64,000 nucleotides of DNA from Actinomadura citrea (GTDB lineage Bacteria; Actinomycetota; Actinomycetes; Streptosporangiales; Streptosporangiaceae). Below, piece after piece: positions 7,967 through 16,056 of the stretch (position 1 is the first letter of the stretch; every line of letters starts with the position of its first letter). The stretch covers positions 4,092,001-4,156,000 of the forward strand of contig NZ_JACCBT010000001.1 in assembly GCF_013409045.1 (NCBI RefSeq), given 5' to 3'. Under the pieces are notes generated by a model. The model ran no database searches and was not told where the DNA came from. It saw nothing but the letters and a program-made list of their open reading frames with translations. The translations under genes were made by a program, and so were the position numbers.

Positions 7967-9733
7967 GTGAGGCCCGTCCCCCGGTGGCCGCCGTGGCTCG
8001 GCGCGCGGGTCCGACGCGCCCTGGCCGCGGGGGCGGCGGTCGCGGTCGCGGCGCTGGCCTGCGGCTGGCCGCACTGGCGCGCCCAGCCCGTCGCCGCCGC
8101 CGTCACCCTGGTCTGCTGCGGCGGGTTCGCCGTCGCGGGCGGGCTGTTCGCGGCGGGGCGCACCGGCCGGCGCACCGGCGCGGCGTTCGTCGCGGCCGCC
8201 GCGGCGTGGGCCGTCACCTGGGCGGCGGCCTGGAACACCGGCGCGGCGCCGCTGGTGTCGGTGTTCGCCCAGTCGGTGTTCTTCCTCGCCATCGGCATCG
8301 GCGTGCTGCTGTACCCGGCGGGGCGGCTGGAGGGCGCCGCCGCGAAGCCGTGGACCGCCGCCGCTGTTGTGATCATGGTCGGCGGGCAGGGGCTGCTGTG
8401 CGCCGTCTCCCGTCCGGCCTGGAACGGCTTCGCGGCGTCGGTGACCTGGCCGGTGCTGCGTCCCGACCACGAGGCGTTCCACGGCGTCCAGCGGGGGCTG
8501 GCCGGCGCGATGACGGTGCTGGCCGGCGCCCTCGTGGTGATCCTGGTGGCCCGCCTGCCGCGCACGGGGCGGCTGGACCGCGCGCTCACCGTTCCCGTCG
8601 CCGTCGCCGTGACGTTTGGCGTCACCGGCGCCCTGGCGGTCCAGAGCACGCTCATCGGCAGCGACGCAGAACTGGCGGACGTGCTGGACGTCTACCTCTT
8701 CCAGGGCGTCTTCGCCACGGTGCTGCCGCTGGCGTTCCTCGGCGCCGCGCTGCGCGCCCGGCTGGCCGAGCTGATCGTCGCCGAGCGGATGCAGCGCCTG
8801 CTCGTCGCCCCCGTCTCGGTGGCGCGCGTCCGCGGCGCGCTCCGCACCGTCCTGGGCGACGACGACCTGGACCTGTGGATGTGGGCGGACGGCGGCTACG
8901 TCGACGTGGACGGCCGCCGCATGCGCGACGCGCCCGGAGGCTCGGCGGGCCGCTGGCGGCACGAGGTCCGCACGTCCGGCGGCGAGCCCCTCGCCACCGT
9001 CGACCTCGCCGCCGCGCTCCGCGACCACGAGCCGCTCGTCGAGGCGGCGCTGGTCGCGGGCGGCCGCGCGCTGGAGACCGTCCGGCTCCAGGCCGCCGCG
9101 CAGGCCAATCTGGAGCGGGCGCGCGAGGCGCGCGAGCGCCTGGTGCGCGTCCAGGCGGCCGAGCGCGAGCGGCTCGCCGCCGACCTGAAGCACAGTGCCC
9201 GGCAGCGGCTCCACGACCTGGAGGAGATGCTCGTCCGGCTGGAGGTCGCGGCGGCTGACCCGCGGGCCCGCGAGCAGGCCGGGACCTGCCGCCGCGAACT
9301 GACCGAGGCGGTCGCCGAACTGGAGGCCCTGGCCCGCGGCATGCACCCGGCGATCCTCGCCGACGCCGGGCTGGCCCCGGCGATGGAGCTGGTCGCCAGC
9401 CGCACGGCCGTGCCCGTCCATCTCGACCTGCCCGCGGACCGGTTCCCGCCCGAGATCGAGTCGACGCTCTACTTCGCGCTCTGCGAGGCCCTCACCAACG
9501 CCGTCAAGCACGCCCGGGCCGACGCGATCCACCTGACCGTCCGCACGGGGCCGGACGGGATCGCCGCCGAGGTCCGCGACGACGGCGTCGGCGGTGCCGC
9601 CCCGGACCCGGGCGGCGGCCTGGCGGGCCTCACCGACCGCGTCCGCGCCCTGCGCGGCCGGGTCACCGTCCAGAGCCCGCCGGGGGAGGGCACCACGGTC
9701 CGCATCGTCCTCCCGTCCGGAGACGGCGCCTGA
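7967..9733 (+). CDS. Membrane histidine kinase paralogue lacking the canonical phospho-acceptor histidine
   Basis: The 588-residue product starts at a GTG six bases after GGAAGG and is colinear with the kinase at 5197: the same multi-segment membrane half, the same linker (ALRDHEPLVEAALVAGGRALETVRLQA) and the same C-terminal domains. Here the ATPase domain is intact: N-box TNAVKHA (Asn511), G1 box DDGVGG (538-543), GLAGLTDR and a final GEGTTVRI. The dimerisation helix reads AERERLAADLKHSARQRLHD, so the position of the catalytic His is Lys408. A His stands one residue later (409) and another, in an LHD, further on. It can probably bind ATP but not autophosphorylate normally. It arose by tandem duplication and is probably the catalytic partner of the first kinase. 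Confidence 0.88.
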   Translation: MRPVPRWPPWLGARVRRALAAGAAVAVAALACGWPHWRAQPVAAAVTLVCCGGFAVAGGLFAAGRTGRRTGAAFVAAAAAWAVTWAAAWNTGAAPLVSVFAQSVFFLAIGIGVLLYPAGRLEGAAAKPWTAAAVVIMVGGQGLLCAVSRPAWNGFAASVTWPVLRPDHEAFHGVQRGLAGAMTVLAGALVVILVARLPRTGRLDRALTVPVAVAVTFGVTGALAVQSTLIGSDAELADVLDVYLFQGVFATVLPLAFLGAALRARLAELIVAERMQRLLVAPVSVARVRGALRTVLGDDDLDLWMWADGGYVDVDGRRMRDAPGGSAGRWRHEVRTSGGEPLATVDLAAALRDHEPLVEAALVAGGRALETVRLQAAAQANLERAREARERLVRVQAAERERLAADLKHSARQRLHDLEEMLVRLEVAAADPRAREQAGTCRRELTEAVAELEALARGMHPAILADAGLAPAMELVASRTAVPVHLDLPADRFPPEIESTLYFALCEALTNAVKHARADAIHLTVRTGPDGIAAEVRDDGVGGAAPDPGGGLAGLTDRVRALRGRVTVQSPPGEGTTVRIVLPSGDGA

Positions 9734-9752
9734 GTCCTCCGGCCGCCCGCGT

Positions 9753-9887
9753 TCAGGAGGGGGTGGTGCGGCGCGGCCCGAAGGTCTCGAAGGACCGCAG
9801 GGCGGCGTCCAGGATGCGGTCGGTCTGCGGCTCGCTCTCCGGGCCGCCGGTGAGCAGGCTCCGCAGGAGTTCGTCGTCGCTCGTCAT
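9753..9887 (-). pseudogene. N-terminal fragment of a TetR-type regulator
   Basis: A 44-codon frame (MTSDDELLRSLLTGG...) contains a segment like the first helix of TetR DNA-binding domains (RILDAALRSFETFGPRRTT), where an intact gene would continue into the helix-turn-helix. It stops three codons later. No continuation was found in the other frames before the kinase gene ends at 9733. It is either a remnant or a very small protein; I favour a remnant. Confidence 0.45.
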
Positions 9888-9900
9888 CGTGCGGCCGACT

Positions 9901-10083
9901 CTAGCCGCCGCGCGCCCGCCCGGCCGAGCGGAGGGCGCGGGCGGCGACGGGGGAGTGGCGCAGCGGGAGCGGGGTTGCGGTGTGGGCGGGCCGCACACCG
10001 CGCGCGAAGTGCCGGTCCGCGACGCCCGCGCCCACGACGGGGTGCGCGAGCTGGAGGAGCAGGGTGGACCTGCTGGTGAACAC
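9901..10083 (-). pseudogene. Fragment resembling a DUF2236 (mpaB/latex-clearing-type) oxygenase N-terminus
   Basis: The 60-codon frame starts with a GTG and includes TSRSTLLLQLAHPVVGAGVAD, which recalls the conserved 'ALLLQLAHPxVAxGVAxHS' segment of DUF2236 haem oxygenases. The rest is Arg/Ala-rich and then stops, far short of the usual ~280 residues. It lies between the STAS gene and the TetR fragment on the same strand. TetR and DUF2236 genes are often neighbours in actinomycetes, so this may be one decayed unit. Confidence 0.35.
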
Positions 10084-10102
10084 GCCGCGGCGGACGGCGG
10101 GT

Positions 10103-10498
10103 TCAGCGGGAGGAGAGCGCGTCGAGGGCCTGCTCGGTGGTCGGGTGGGCGATGAGGTGCCGGTCCAGGCCGCTGCGTTCGATGATCGTGCGGAACCGGC
10201 GCTCCGGGCGGGCCAGGACGAGCTCGCCCCCGGAGGCGTGGGCGGCCTTCCACAGAGTGATCATCGCGTTCAGTCCCGAGGAGTCGCAGAAGCTCACCTC
10301 GCCGACGTCCAGGACGATCAGGGCCGGCCCGCTCATGGCCCGCATGTCGGCCAGGACGTGCTCGCGCAGCGCGTCGGCCGTCAGGATCGTGAGCTCCCCC
10401 TCCGCCTCTACCAGCAGGCAGGGGCCGCGGGCGTCGCTGCGGACCCGCAATGGATCGATGGGGGTTCCCTCCGGCGTCTCGCCGGCTCCGATGGACAT
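10103..10498 (-). CDS. STAS-domain anti-sigma factor antagonist
   Basis: The 131-residue protein begins at ATG 10498, eight bases after GGGAGG. It has one STAS domain with the phosphorylatable serine motif (VLDVGEVSFCDSSGLNAMI), as in SpoIIAA/RsbV proteins. These bind anti-sigma kinases of the RsbW type when unphosphorylated and so release a sigma factor. No anti-sigma kinase or sigma gene is next to it, so its partner must lie elsewhere, as is usual in streptomycete-like genomes. It ends where the degraded DUF2236/TetR remnants begin. Confidence 0.85.
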   Translation of the reverse strand: MSIGAGETPEGTPIDPLRVRSDARGPCLLVEAEGELTILTADALREHVLADMRAMSGPALIVLDVGEVSFCDSSGLNAMITLWKAAHASGGELVLARPERRFRTIIERSGLDRHLIAHPTTEQALDALSSR

Positions 10499-10612
10499 GA
10501 CCATCACCTCCCGTAGTCGCAAGATTGCGGAGTACCCATGAAAGGGGAGGTCATGCGGGTTCCCGGGCGGGCCTGCCGGCGCCCGCCCGGGAACCGTCCG
10601 GCGGAGCGTCGA

Positions 10613-12250
10613 TCAGGTGACGTCGCGGCGGCGGAAGGCGGCGAGTCCGACCGCGGCCAGTCCGGCCGCCACCGCGGTGAGCGCGAGAAGGGGGAGCGGG
10701 TCGGCGTCGCCGCCGGGCAGCTTCGGGGTGTGGGTGAAGGGGGACAGGTCCATGACCGCCTGCGGGAGACCCAGCAGCGGTCCCACCTGGCCGAGGAGCA
10801 GGAAGACGGCGAGGACGCCCCATCCGGCGGACGCCGCGCGGGGAAGGGCGCCGAACAGCAGCATCGCGGCGGCGGCGACGACCCAGACCGACGGGAGCTG
10901 GGCCAGCGCCGCGCCGAGCTGGCGGGGAAGCTGGCCGGCGAGGTCGTCCGAGCGGGCGCCGTGGACCAGGCCCACGGCCAGGCCGGTGGCGGTGAGCATG
11001 ACCACCGTCCCCGCGACGGTGTTCGCCAGGGCGGCGACGGCCCAGCGGGTGCGTCCGACGGCGGTCGCGAGGACGGGTTCCAGGCGTCCGCCGCTCTCCT
11101 CGGCGCGCAGCCGCAGGAGGCTCTGCACCGCGTAGGCGGCGGTGAACAGCGCCATGAGGCCCATGGCCGTGGCGAGGAACGCGTCCGCGATGTCCTGCTG
11201 GCCGCCCATCTTGCGGATGTCGTCCAGGACGGCGTCGCTGCCGTTGACCAGGTCGTCGACGCCGTCCGCGACCCCGCCGATCGCCAGCCCGTACACCAGG
11301 AAGCCGCCGGCCCAGCCGAGCAGCGTCCCGCGCTGCAGCCGCCACCACAGAGAGAACGGGCCGCGCAGGGACGGCGGGGCGTGCGCGGGGCCGAGGGACG
11401 GAGCCAGGATCCCGGCGCCGAGGTCGCGGCGCTCGGTCAGCAGGTAGGCGGCGGCGACCAGCAGCACGAACGCGGCGAGGGGAAGCAGCAGGACGGCCCA
11501 CTGCTCGTCCGCGCACGGGCGGACGCGCTGTGCCCAGCCGATCGGCGACAGCCACGAGACCCAGTGCGCCGAGCTCGCGTCGGCCACGCCGCGCAGCAGG
11601 TAGGACACGCCGAGGACGGCGAACGCCAGGCCGTTGGCCAGGCGCGAGGTCTCGGCGATCTGGGCGGTGAGCGCCGCGACGCCGGAGAACACCAGCCCGG
11701 CGCCGAACCAGGACAGCCCGAACGCGACCGAACCGGCCGCCGGCAGCCCGAAGAGGATCATGACGAGCGCGGCCACCGCCCCCAGGGTCCCGGCGGCGGT
11801 CACCGCGGTCAGGAGCGCCGCGGTGAGCGGCGCGCGGCGCCCGACGGCGGCGGCGCCGACCAGCTCCAGCCGGCCGGCCTCCTCCTCGGCGCGCGTGTGC
11901 CGGACGACCAGCAGGACGCACATCACCGCGGTGAACGCGGCGCCGGTCGCGCCGACGCGCCACGCGCTGAGCCCCGCGACGCTGCCGTCGTTCAGGACGG
12001 GCCCGTAGAGCGCCCGCGTGGACGGGTTGTCGTTGATGCCGCGCGCGAAGCTCGCGAGCGCCGAGGGCGTGTCGTACTCGTGCTTGAGGCTGTAGACGGT
12101 GCTGGAGACGAGCGCGGTCAGCCCGTAGATCCAGGCCGGCATCATGACGCGGTCGCGGCGCAGCCAGATCTTCAGCAGCATGCCCGCGCCGGCGAGGCCG
12201 CCGTCGCGGCCGGCGGCGCGCGCGGGGGCGTGCAGGGTCGTGGCGGTCAT
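10613..12250 (-). CDS. ABC-2-type exporter permease (polyketide-antibiotic exporter family)
   Basis: About 545 residues from ATG 12250, which overlaps the ATPase stop by four bases (ATGA); the frame is open further upstream but there it is a shadow of the ATPase gene. It has about 12 hydrophobic segments arranged as two similar halves. Each half starts with a basic stretch before the first helix and carries an R-x-E-E-x-G-R-L-E/L motif (RAEEEAGRLELV and RAEESGGRLEPV). This duplicated layout is typical of the TnrB3/COG3559 permeases thought to export polyketides and other drugs. It forms an operon with the ATPase and the TetR gene upstream. The substrate cannot be told from sequence. Confidence 0.87.
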   Translation of the reverse strand: MTATTLHAPARAAGRDGGLAGAGMLLKIWLRRDRVMMPAWIYGLTALVSSTVYSLKHEYDTPSALASFARGINDNPSTRALYGPVLNDGSVAGLSAWRVGATGAAFTAVMCVLLVVRHTRAEEEAGRLELVGAAAVGRRAPLTAALLTAVTAAGTLGAVAALVMILFGLPAAGSVAFGLSWFGAGLVFSGVAALTAQIAETSRLANGLAFAVLGVSYLLRGVADASSAHWVSWLSPIGWAQRVRPCADEQWAVLLLPLAAFVLLVAAAYLLTERRDLGAGILAPSLGPAHAPPSLRGPFSLWWRLQRGTLLGWAGGFLVYGLAIGGVADGVDDLVNGSDAVLDDIRKMGGQQDIADAFLATAMGLMALFTAAYAVQSLLRLRAEESGGRLEPVLATAVGRTRWAVAALANTVAGTVVMLTATGLAVGLVHGARSDDLAGQLPRQLGAALAQLPSVWVVAAAAMLLFGALPRAASAGWGVLAVFLLLGQVGPLLGLPQAVMDLSPFTHTPKLPGGDADPLPLLALTAVAAGLAAVGLAAFRRRDVT

Positions 12251-13149
12251 GACGCGGTCTCCCTGGCGAGGTCGTCCTCGTAGTGGCGCAGGAACAGCTC
12301 TTCGAGCGTGGGCGGCCGGCTCGTCAGCGTCCGCACGCCGATCCGGGTGAGCTCCTTGAGCGCGGCGTCCAGCTCGGGGGTGTCGACCTCGAACCTGATG
12401 GTGGTGCCGTCGATGCGGACGTCGTGCGCCCCCGGCAGCGGGACGCCGTCCGCGGCGGCGGCGAGCTCGGCGTGGATGGACGTGCGGGTCAGGTGCCGCA
12501 GCTCGTCGAGCGTGCCGGTCTCGACCGTCCGGCCCTTGCGGATGATGGTGACGCGGTCGCAGAGCGCCTCGACCTCGCTGAGGATGTGGCTGGACAGCAG
12601 GACGGTGCGCCCGGCACGCCTCTCCTCCCGCACGCACTCCTGGAAGACCTCCTCCATGAGCGGGTCGAGTCCGGAGGTGGGCTCGTCCAGGATGAGCAGT
12701 TCCGCGTCGGACGCGAACGCCGCGACGAGGGCGACCTTCTGCCGGTTGCCCTTGGAGTAGGCGCGGCCCTTCTTCTTCGGGTCGAGTTCGAAGCGGCCGA
12801 GCAGCTCGTCCCGCCGGTTCCCGTCGAGGCCGCCGCGCAACCGCCCGAGCAGGTCGATGACCTCGCCGCCGGACAGGTTCGGCCACAGCGTGACGTCGCC
12901 CGGGACGTAGGCGATGCGGCGGTGCAGGGCGGTGGCGTCGCGCCACGGGTCGCCGCCGAGCAGGCTCGCGGCGCCGGAGTCGGCGCGCATCAGCCCGAGC
13001 AGGACGCGGATGGTCGTGGACTTCCCGGCGCCGTTGGGGCCGAGGAACCCGTGCACCTCGCCGGGGGCGACGCGCAGGTCGAGGGCGTCGAGCGCGCGCG
13101 TCCGGCCGAACGTCTTGACCAGGCCGTCGGCCCGGACCACGTCATTCAT
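12247..13149 (-). CDS. ABC exporter ATPase
   Basis: The 300-residue ATPase has Walker A GPNGAGKST, Walker B ELLILDEPTSGLDP and the switch His (LLSSHILSE). Its signature loop is YSKGNRQK in place of LSGGQ, a common variant in drug-exporter ATPases of the DrrA/COG1131 group. A C-terminal ~80-residue extension is typical of this group. It pairs with the permease that starts inside its stop codon. Its own start overlaps the end of the TetR gene by eight bases, so TetR, ATPase and permease make one operon. Confidence 0.92.
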   Translation of the reverse strand: MNDVVRADGLVKTFGRTRALDALDLRVAPGEVHGFLGPNGAGKSTTIRVLLGLMRADSGAASLLGGDPWRDATALHRRIAYVPGDVTLWPNLSGGEVIDLLGRLRGGLDGNRRDELLGRFELDPKKKGRAYSKGNRQKVALVAAFASDAELLILDEPTSGLDPLMEEVFQECVREERRAGRTVLLSSHILSEVEALCDRVTIIRKGRTVETGTLDELRHLTRTSIHAELAAAADGVPLPGAHDVRIDGTTIRFEVDTPELDAALKELTRIGVRTLTSRPPTLEELFLRHYEDDLARETAS

Positions 13150-13816
13150 CGTCGTCTCCCTTGATACTCGCCTCGTACCGGTCCATCGCCGCGTGGGCGC
13201 GCGTGACGGTCTCCCGGTCGAGCAGTTGGTCGTCGAAGATCTCCAGGACCGCGCGGCGCAGCCGCAGCGACCCCTCGGGGGTGAAGGTGTCGACGCCGAG
13301 GACCCGGCTGAGGTGCTGGTGCAGCACCTCGATCCCGGTCGTCATCGCGACGATCGCGGCGGCGTAGGCCTGTGCGTCACGGGTGGTGGGCGCGGCGGTC
13401 CCGGGCGGCGGATCCGCCAGGTACCGCTCGGTCACGTCGACCAGGTCGTCGAACACGCGTCCCGCCGCCGCCGAGCCGTCGACGAGCGCGCGGGCCAGGT
13501 AGCGCCGGACGGGCAGGTCCGCCTGGACGGCCGCGGCCAGGAACCCCGGGTCGCCCATCGCCTCGCCGGCGGAGGTCGAGCTGAGCTCGCGGACCGTGTC
13601 GAGCGCGTAGGCGTCGCACGCCTCGCGCAGTTCCTCCTTCGAGCCGAAGTGGTGCTGGACGAGCCCCACCGAGACCCCGGCGGCCTTGGCGATCCCGCGG
13701 AACGTCGCGCCCTTCATGCCGTGCTCGGCGAACTGCTGCAGCGCCGCGTCCCGGATCTTGGCCCGCGCCGTCAGGTCCTCGGGCGCCGGGCCCGCGGCCC
13801 GGCCGGTCCCCGCCAT
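13142..13816 (-). CDS. TetR-family repressor of the ABC exporter operon
   Basis: The 224-residue protein starts at ATG 13816, preceded by GGAGG at six bases. The N-terminal helix-turn-helix is clear (IRDAALQQFAEHGMKGATFRGIAKAAGVSVGLVQHHFGSKEELREACD), followed by an all-helical ligand domain. It is first in an operon with the ABC exporter, so it most likely represses its own operon and responds to an exported compound. A palindromic operator stands 45 bases upstream of its start. Confidence 0.9.
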   Translation of the reverse strand: MAGTGRAAGPAPEDLTARAKIRDAALQQFAEHGMKGATFRGIAKAAGVSVGLVQHHFGSKEELREACDAYALDTVRELSSTSAGEAMGDPGFLAAAVQADLPVRRYLARALVDGSAAAGRVFDDLVDVTERYLADPPPGTAAPTTRDAQAYAAAIVAMTTGIEVLHQHLSRVLGVDTFTPEGSLRLRRAVLEIFDDQLLDRETVTRAHAAMDRYEASIKGDDDE

Positions 13817-13860
13817 TCCGCACCTCCAATACAAGTGTTCAGCTTCCAATATGCATGTAT

Positions 13861-13878
13861 ACCATACGTCTGTATGGT
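13861..13878. promoter_or_regulatory. Candidate operator of the TetR/ABC exporter operon
   Basis: ACCATACGTCTGTATGGT has two perfect 7-base arms around four bases. It lies in a locally AT-rich promoter region between the divergent TetR operon and the iron-transport genes, next to ATGCAT-containing sequence. Size and symmetry fit a TetR site. Confidence 0.6.
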
Positions 13879-13918
13879 CGCGAGCGCGAACGGAGGCGGC
13901 GGGGCGTTGAGAGGGGGG

Positions 13919-13937
13919 TTAGCTTAGGCTAGCCTTA
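13919..13937. promoter_or_regulatory. Iron box (IdeR/DmdR) before the FecCD permeases
   Basis: TTAGCTTAGGCTAGCCTTA is a near match to the actinobacterial iron box TTAGGTTAGGCTAACCTAA. It ends four bases before the GTG start of the first permease. Iron-loaded IdeR/DmdR should repress here. Confidence 0.85.
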
Positions 13938-13941
13938 CCTC

Positions 13942-14991
13942 GTGTTTTCCCCTGCGCGAGAACGCCCGCCGAAATCCCCGGAACGGCACGGGCCGTCGCG
14001 CGGCGCGCATCCGTGGTGGTTCGTCCTGCTCGCGGCGGTGCTGCTGCTCACCGTCGGGGCGAGCCTCGCGATCGGCGCCGGGGATGTCCCGCTCGCGGAC
14101 GTGCTGCCGGGCGTGTTCTCCCCGGACGACGGCTCCCGGGCGCAGCTGATCGTCCATGAGCTGCGGCTGCCCCGCACCCTCCTCGGCGTTACCGTCGGCG
14201 TGGCGCTCGGTCTGGCGGGCGCGGTGATGCAGGCGCTCACCCGCAACCCGCTCGCCGAGCCGGGCCTGCTCGGCGTGAACGGCGGCGCGGCCCTCGCGGT
14301 CGTCCTCGTCATCGGCGCGTTCCGCGTGGACGACCTGCTCGTCTACGTGTGGGCGGCCTTCGCCGGAGCGGCGGGCGCGGCGGCCCTGGTCTACCTGATC
14401 GGCGCCCGGGGGCGCGGCGGCGCGTCACCGGCGCGGCTGGTGCTCGCGGGCGCCGCCGTCAACGCCGTCTTCAGCGCGATGACGGCCGGCGTGATGCTGT
14501 TCACCCCGCGCACCTTCGGCGGCTTCCGGTTCTGGCAGGTCGGCTCGCTCGGCGGCCGCGACGTGCCGGTCTTCCTGCGCGTCCTGCCGTTCGTCCTCGC
14601 CGGGACGCTGCTCGCGCTGGCGCTCGCCCGCCCGCTGAACGCCCTCGGCCTGGGCGACGACGCGAGCCGCGCCCTCGGCTCCCGCCCCGGGTGGACGAGG
14701 GCGCTCGGGGCGCTCGCGGTGGTGCTGCTGTGCGGGTCCGCGACGGCGGCGGCCGGGCCCATCACGTTCCTCGGGCTGGCCGTCCCCTTCATCGTCCGGA
14801 CGGCGGTCGGCCCGGACCAGCGGCTCGTCCTGCCCTACTCGCTGCTGCTCGCGCCCGTCCTGCTGCTCGGCGCGGACATCATCGGCCGCGTCGTCACGCC
14901 CGGAGAACTGGAGACCGGCATCGTCACCGCCTTCCTCGGGGCGCCGTTGTTCGCGGTGATGGTCCGGAGGGGGAGGACGCGCGACCTATGA
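13942..14991 (+). CDS. Iron-siderophore ABC permease (FecCD family), first subunit
   Basis: The 349-residue membrane protein has the FecCD/BtuC fold signs: about ten hydrophobic segments, the LRLPRTLLGVTVGVALGLAGAVMQALTRNPLAEPGLLGVNGGA block, and the GPITFLGLAVPFIVR coupling segment near the C-terminus. It moves ferric siderophore across the membrane with a partner permease, a binding lipoprotein (likely the one at 43570) and an ATPase not in this window. The GTG start at 13942 lies four bases after the iron box with no ribosome site, so the transcript is probably leaderless. It overlaps the next permease gene by ATGA. Confidence 0.93.
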   Translation: MFSPARERPPKSPERHGPSRGAHPWWFVLLAAVLLLTVGASLAIGAGDVPLADVLPGVFSPDDGSRAQLIVHELRLPRTLLGVTVGVALGLAGAVMQALTRNPLAEPGLLGVNGGAALAVVLVIGAFRVDDLLVYVWAAFAGAAGAAALVYLIGARGRGGASPARLVLAGAAVNAVFSAMTAGVMLFTPRTFGGFRFWQVGSLGGRDVPVFLRVLPFVLAGTLLALALARPLNALGLGDDASRALGSRPGWTRALGALAVVLLCGSATAAAGPITFLGLAVPFIVRTAVGPDQRLVLPYSLLLAPVLLLGADIIGRVVTPGELETGIVTAFLGAPLFAVMVRRGRTRDL

Positions 14992-16004
14992 GAGTCATCC
15001 GTTCGGCCGGGGTGTCACTGCGTTGGGAGCCGCGCTCGGCGGCGGTGTGCGGCATGCTGGCCGCGGTCGCGGTCTGCGCGGCCGTCCTCGTCGTCGGCTC
15101 GGGGGAGTTCCCCATCGCGCCGCCGGACGTGGTGCGCGTCCTCCTCGGCAGGGGCGACCAGGCCACCGAGTTCATCGTCACGACCCTGCGCCTGCCGCGC
15201 GCCGTCACCGGCCTGCTCGCCGGACTGGCGCTCGGCCTGTCCGGGGCCGTCTTCCAGAGCATCTCCCGCAACCCGCTCGGCAGCCCCGACCTCATCGGCT
15301 TCACCACCGGCTCGGCGTCCGGTGCGCTGCTGCAGATCCTGGTGTTCGGCGGCGGGGCCGTCGCGATCACCGTCAGCTCGGTCGCGGGCGCGGTGCTGAC
15401 CGCGCTCGCGGTGTACCTGGTCGCCTACCGCCGGGGCGGCGGCGTGCACGGCGTCCGGTTGGTGCTGATCGGCGTCGCGGCGGCGGCGATGCTGGAGGCG
15501 CTCAACTCCTACCTCATCACCCGCGCCGAACTGCGCGAGGCGTACGAGGCCGCGTTCTGGCTGACCGGCAGCCTCAACGGGAGGGACTGGGACCAGGCCG
15601 TCCCGCTCGCGCTCGCGCTGGCCGTCCTCGTCCCCGCGGCGCTGCTGCTGGCCCGGCCGCTCGGCATGGGGGAGCTCGGCGACGACGCCGCGCGGGCGCT
15701 CGGCGTGCCCGTCCAGCGGACGCGGGCGCTGCTGACGGTCGCCGGGGTGGGTCTCGTCGCGGCGGCGACCGCGGCGGCCGGTCCCGTCCCGTTCGTGGCG
15801 CTCGCCGCGCCGCAGCTCGCCCGGCGGCTGACCCGCCGCCCCGGCGCGCAGCTGCTGCCCGCCGCGCTGACCGGCGCGGCGCTGCTGGCGAGCGCGGACC
15901 TCATCTCGCTGCACCTGCCGGTCGCGGTGCCGGTCGGCGTCGTCACCGGCGTCCTCGGCGGCGTCTACCTCGCGTGGCTGCTGTCCGCCTCCGGTCGGCG
16001 TTGA
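14988..16004 (+). CDS. Iron-siderophore ABC permease (FecCD family), second subunit
   Basis: A 338-residue paralogue of the upstream permease, starting at ATG 14988 in the upstream stop codon; the longer open frame upstream is a shadow. It has the matching conserved blocks (LRLPRAVTGLLAGLALGLSGAVFQSISRNPLGSPDLIGFTTGSASGA; GPVPFVALAAPQLARRLTR). Two different FecCD subunits are typical for catecholate or mixed-ligand siderophore importers, which use a heterodimeric channel. The usual third gene, the ATPase, does not follow; a synthetase gene does. Confidence 0.93.
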   Translation: MRVIRSAGVSLRWEPRSAAVCGMLAAVAVCAAVLVVGSGEFPIAPPDVVRVLLGRGDQATEFIVTTLRLPRAVTGLLAGLALGLSGAVFQSISRNPLGSPDLIGFTTGSASGALLQILVFGGGAVAITVSSVAGAVLTALAVYLVAYRRGGGVHGVRLVLIGVAAAAMLEALNSYLITRAELREAYEAAFWLTGSLNGRDWDQAVPLALALAVLVPAALLLARPLGMGELGDDAARALGVPVQRTRALLTVAGVGLVAAATAAAGPVPFVALAAPQLARRLTRRPGAQLLPAALTGAALLASADLISLHLPVAVPVGVVTGVLGGVYLAWLLSASGRR

Positions 16005-16022
16005 CGGAGCCGGACGTCGCAA

Positions 16023-16041
16023 TTAGGTTAGCCTTACCTAA
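16023..16041. promoter_or_regulatory. Iron box before the Cy-A-PCP synthetase
   Basis: TTAGGTTAGCCTTACCTAA, 19 bases, differs from the consensus at only a few central positions. It ends 15 bases before the GTG start and just before the ribosome site GAGAGGAG. Confidence 0.88.
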
Positions 16042-16056
16042 TTTGAGAGGAGTTCC

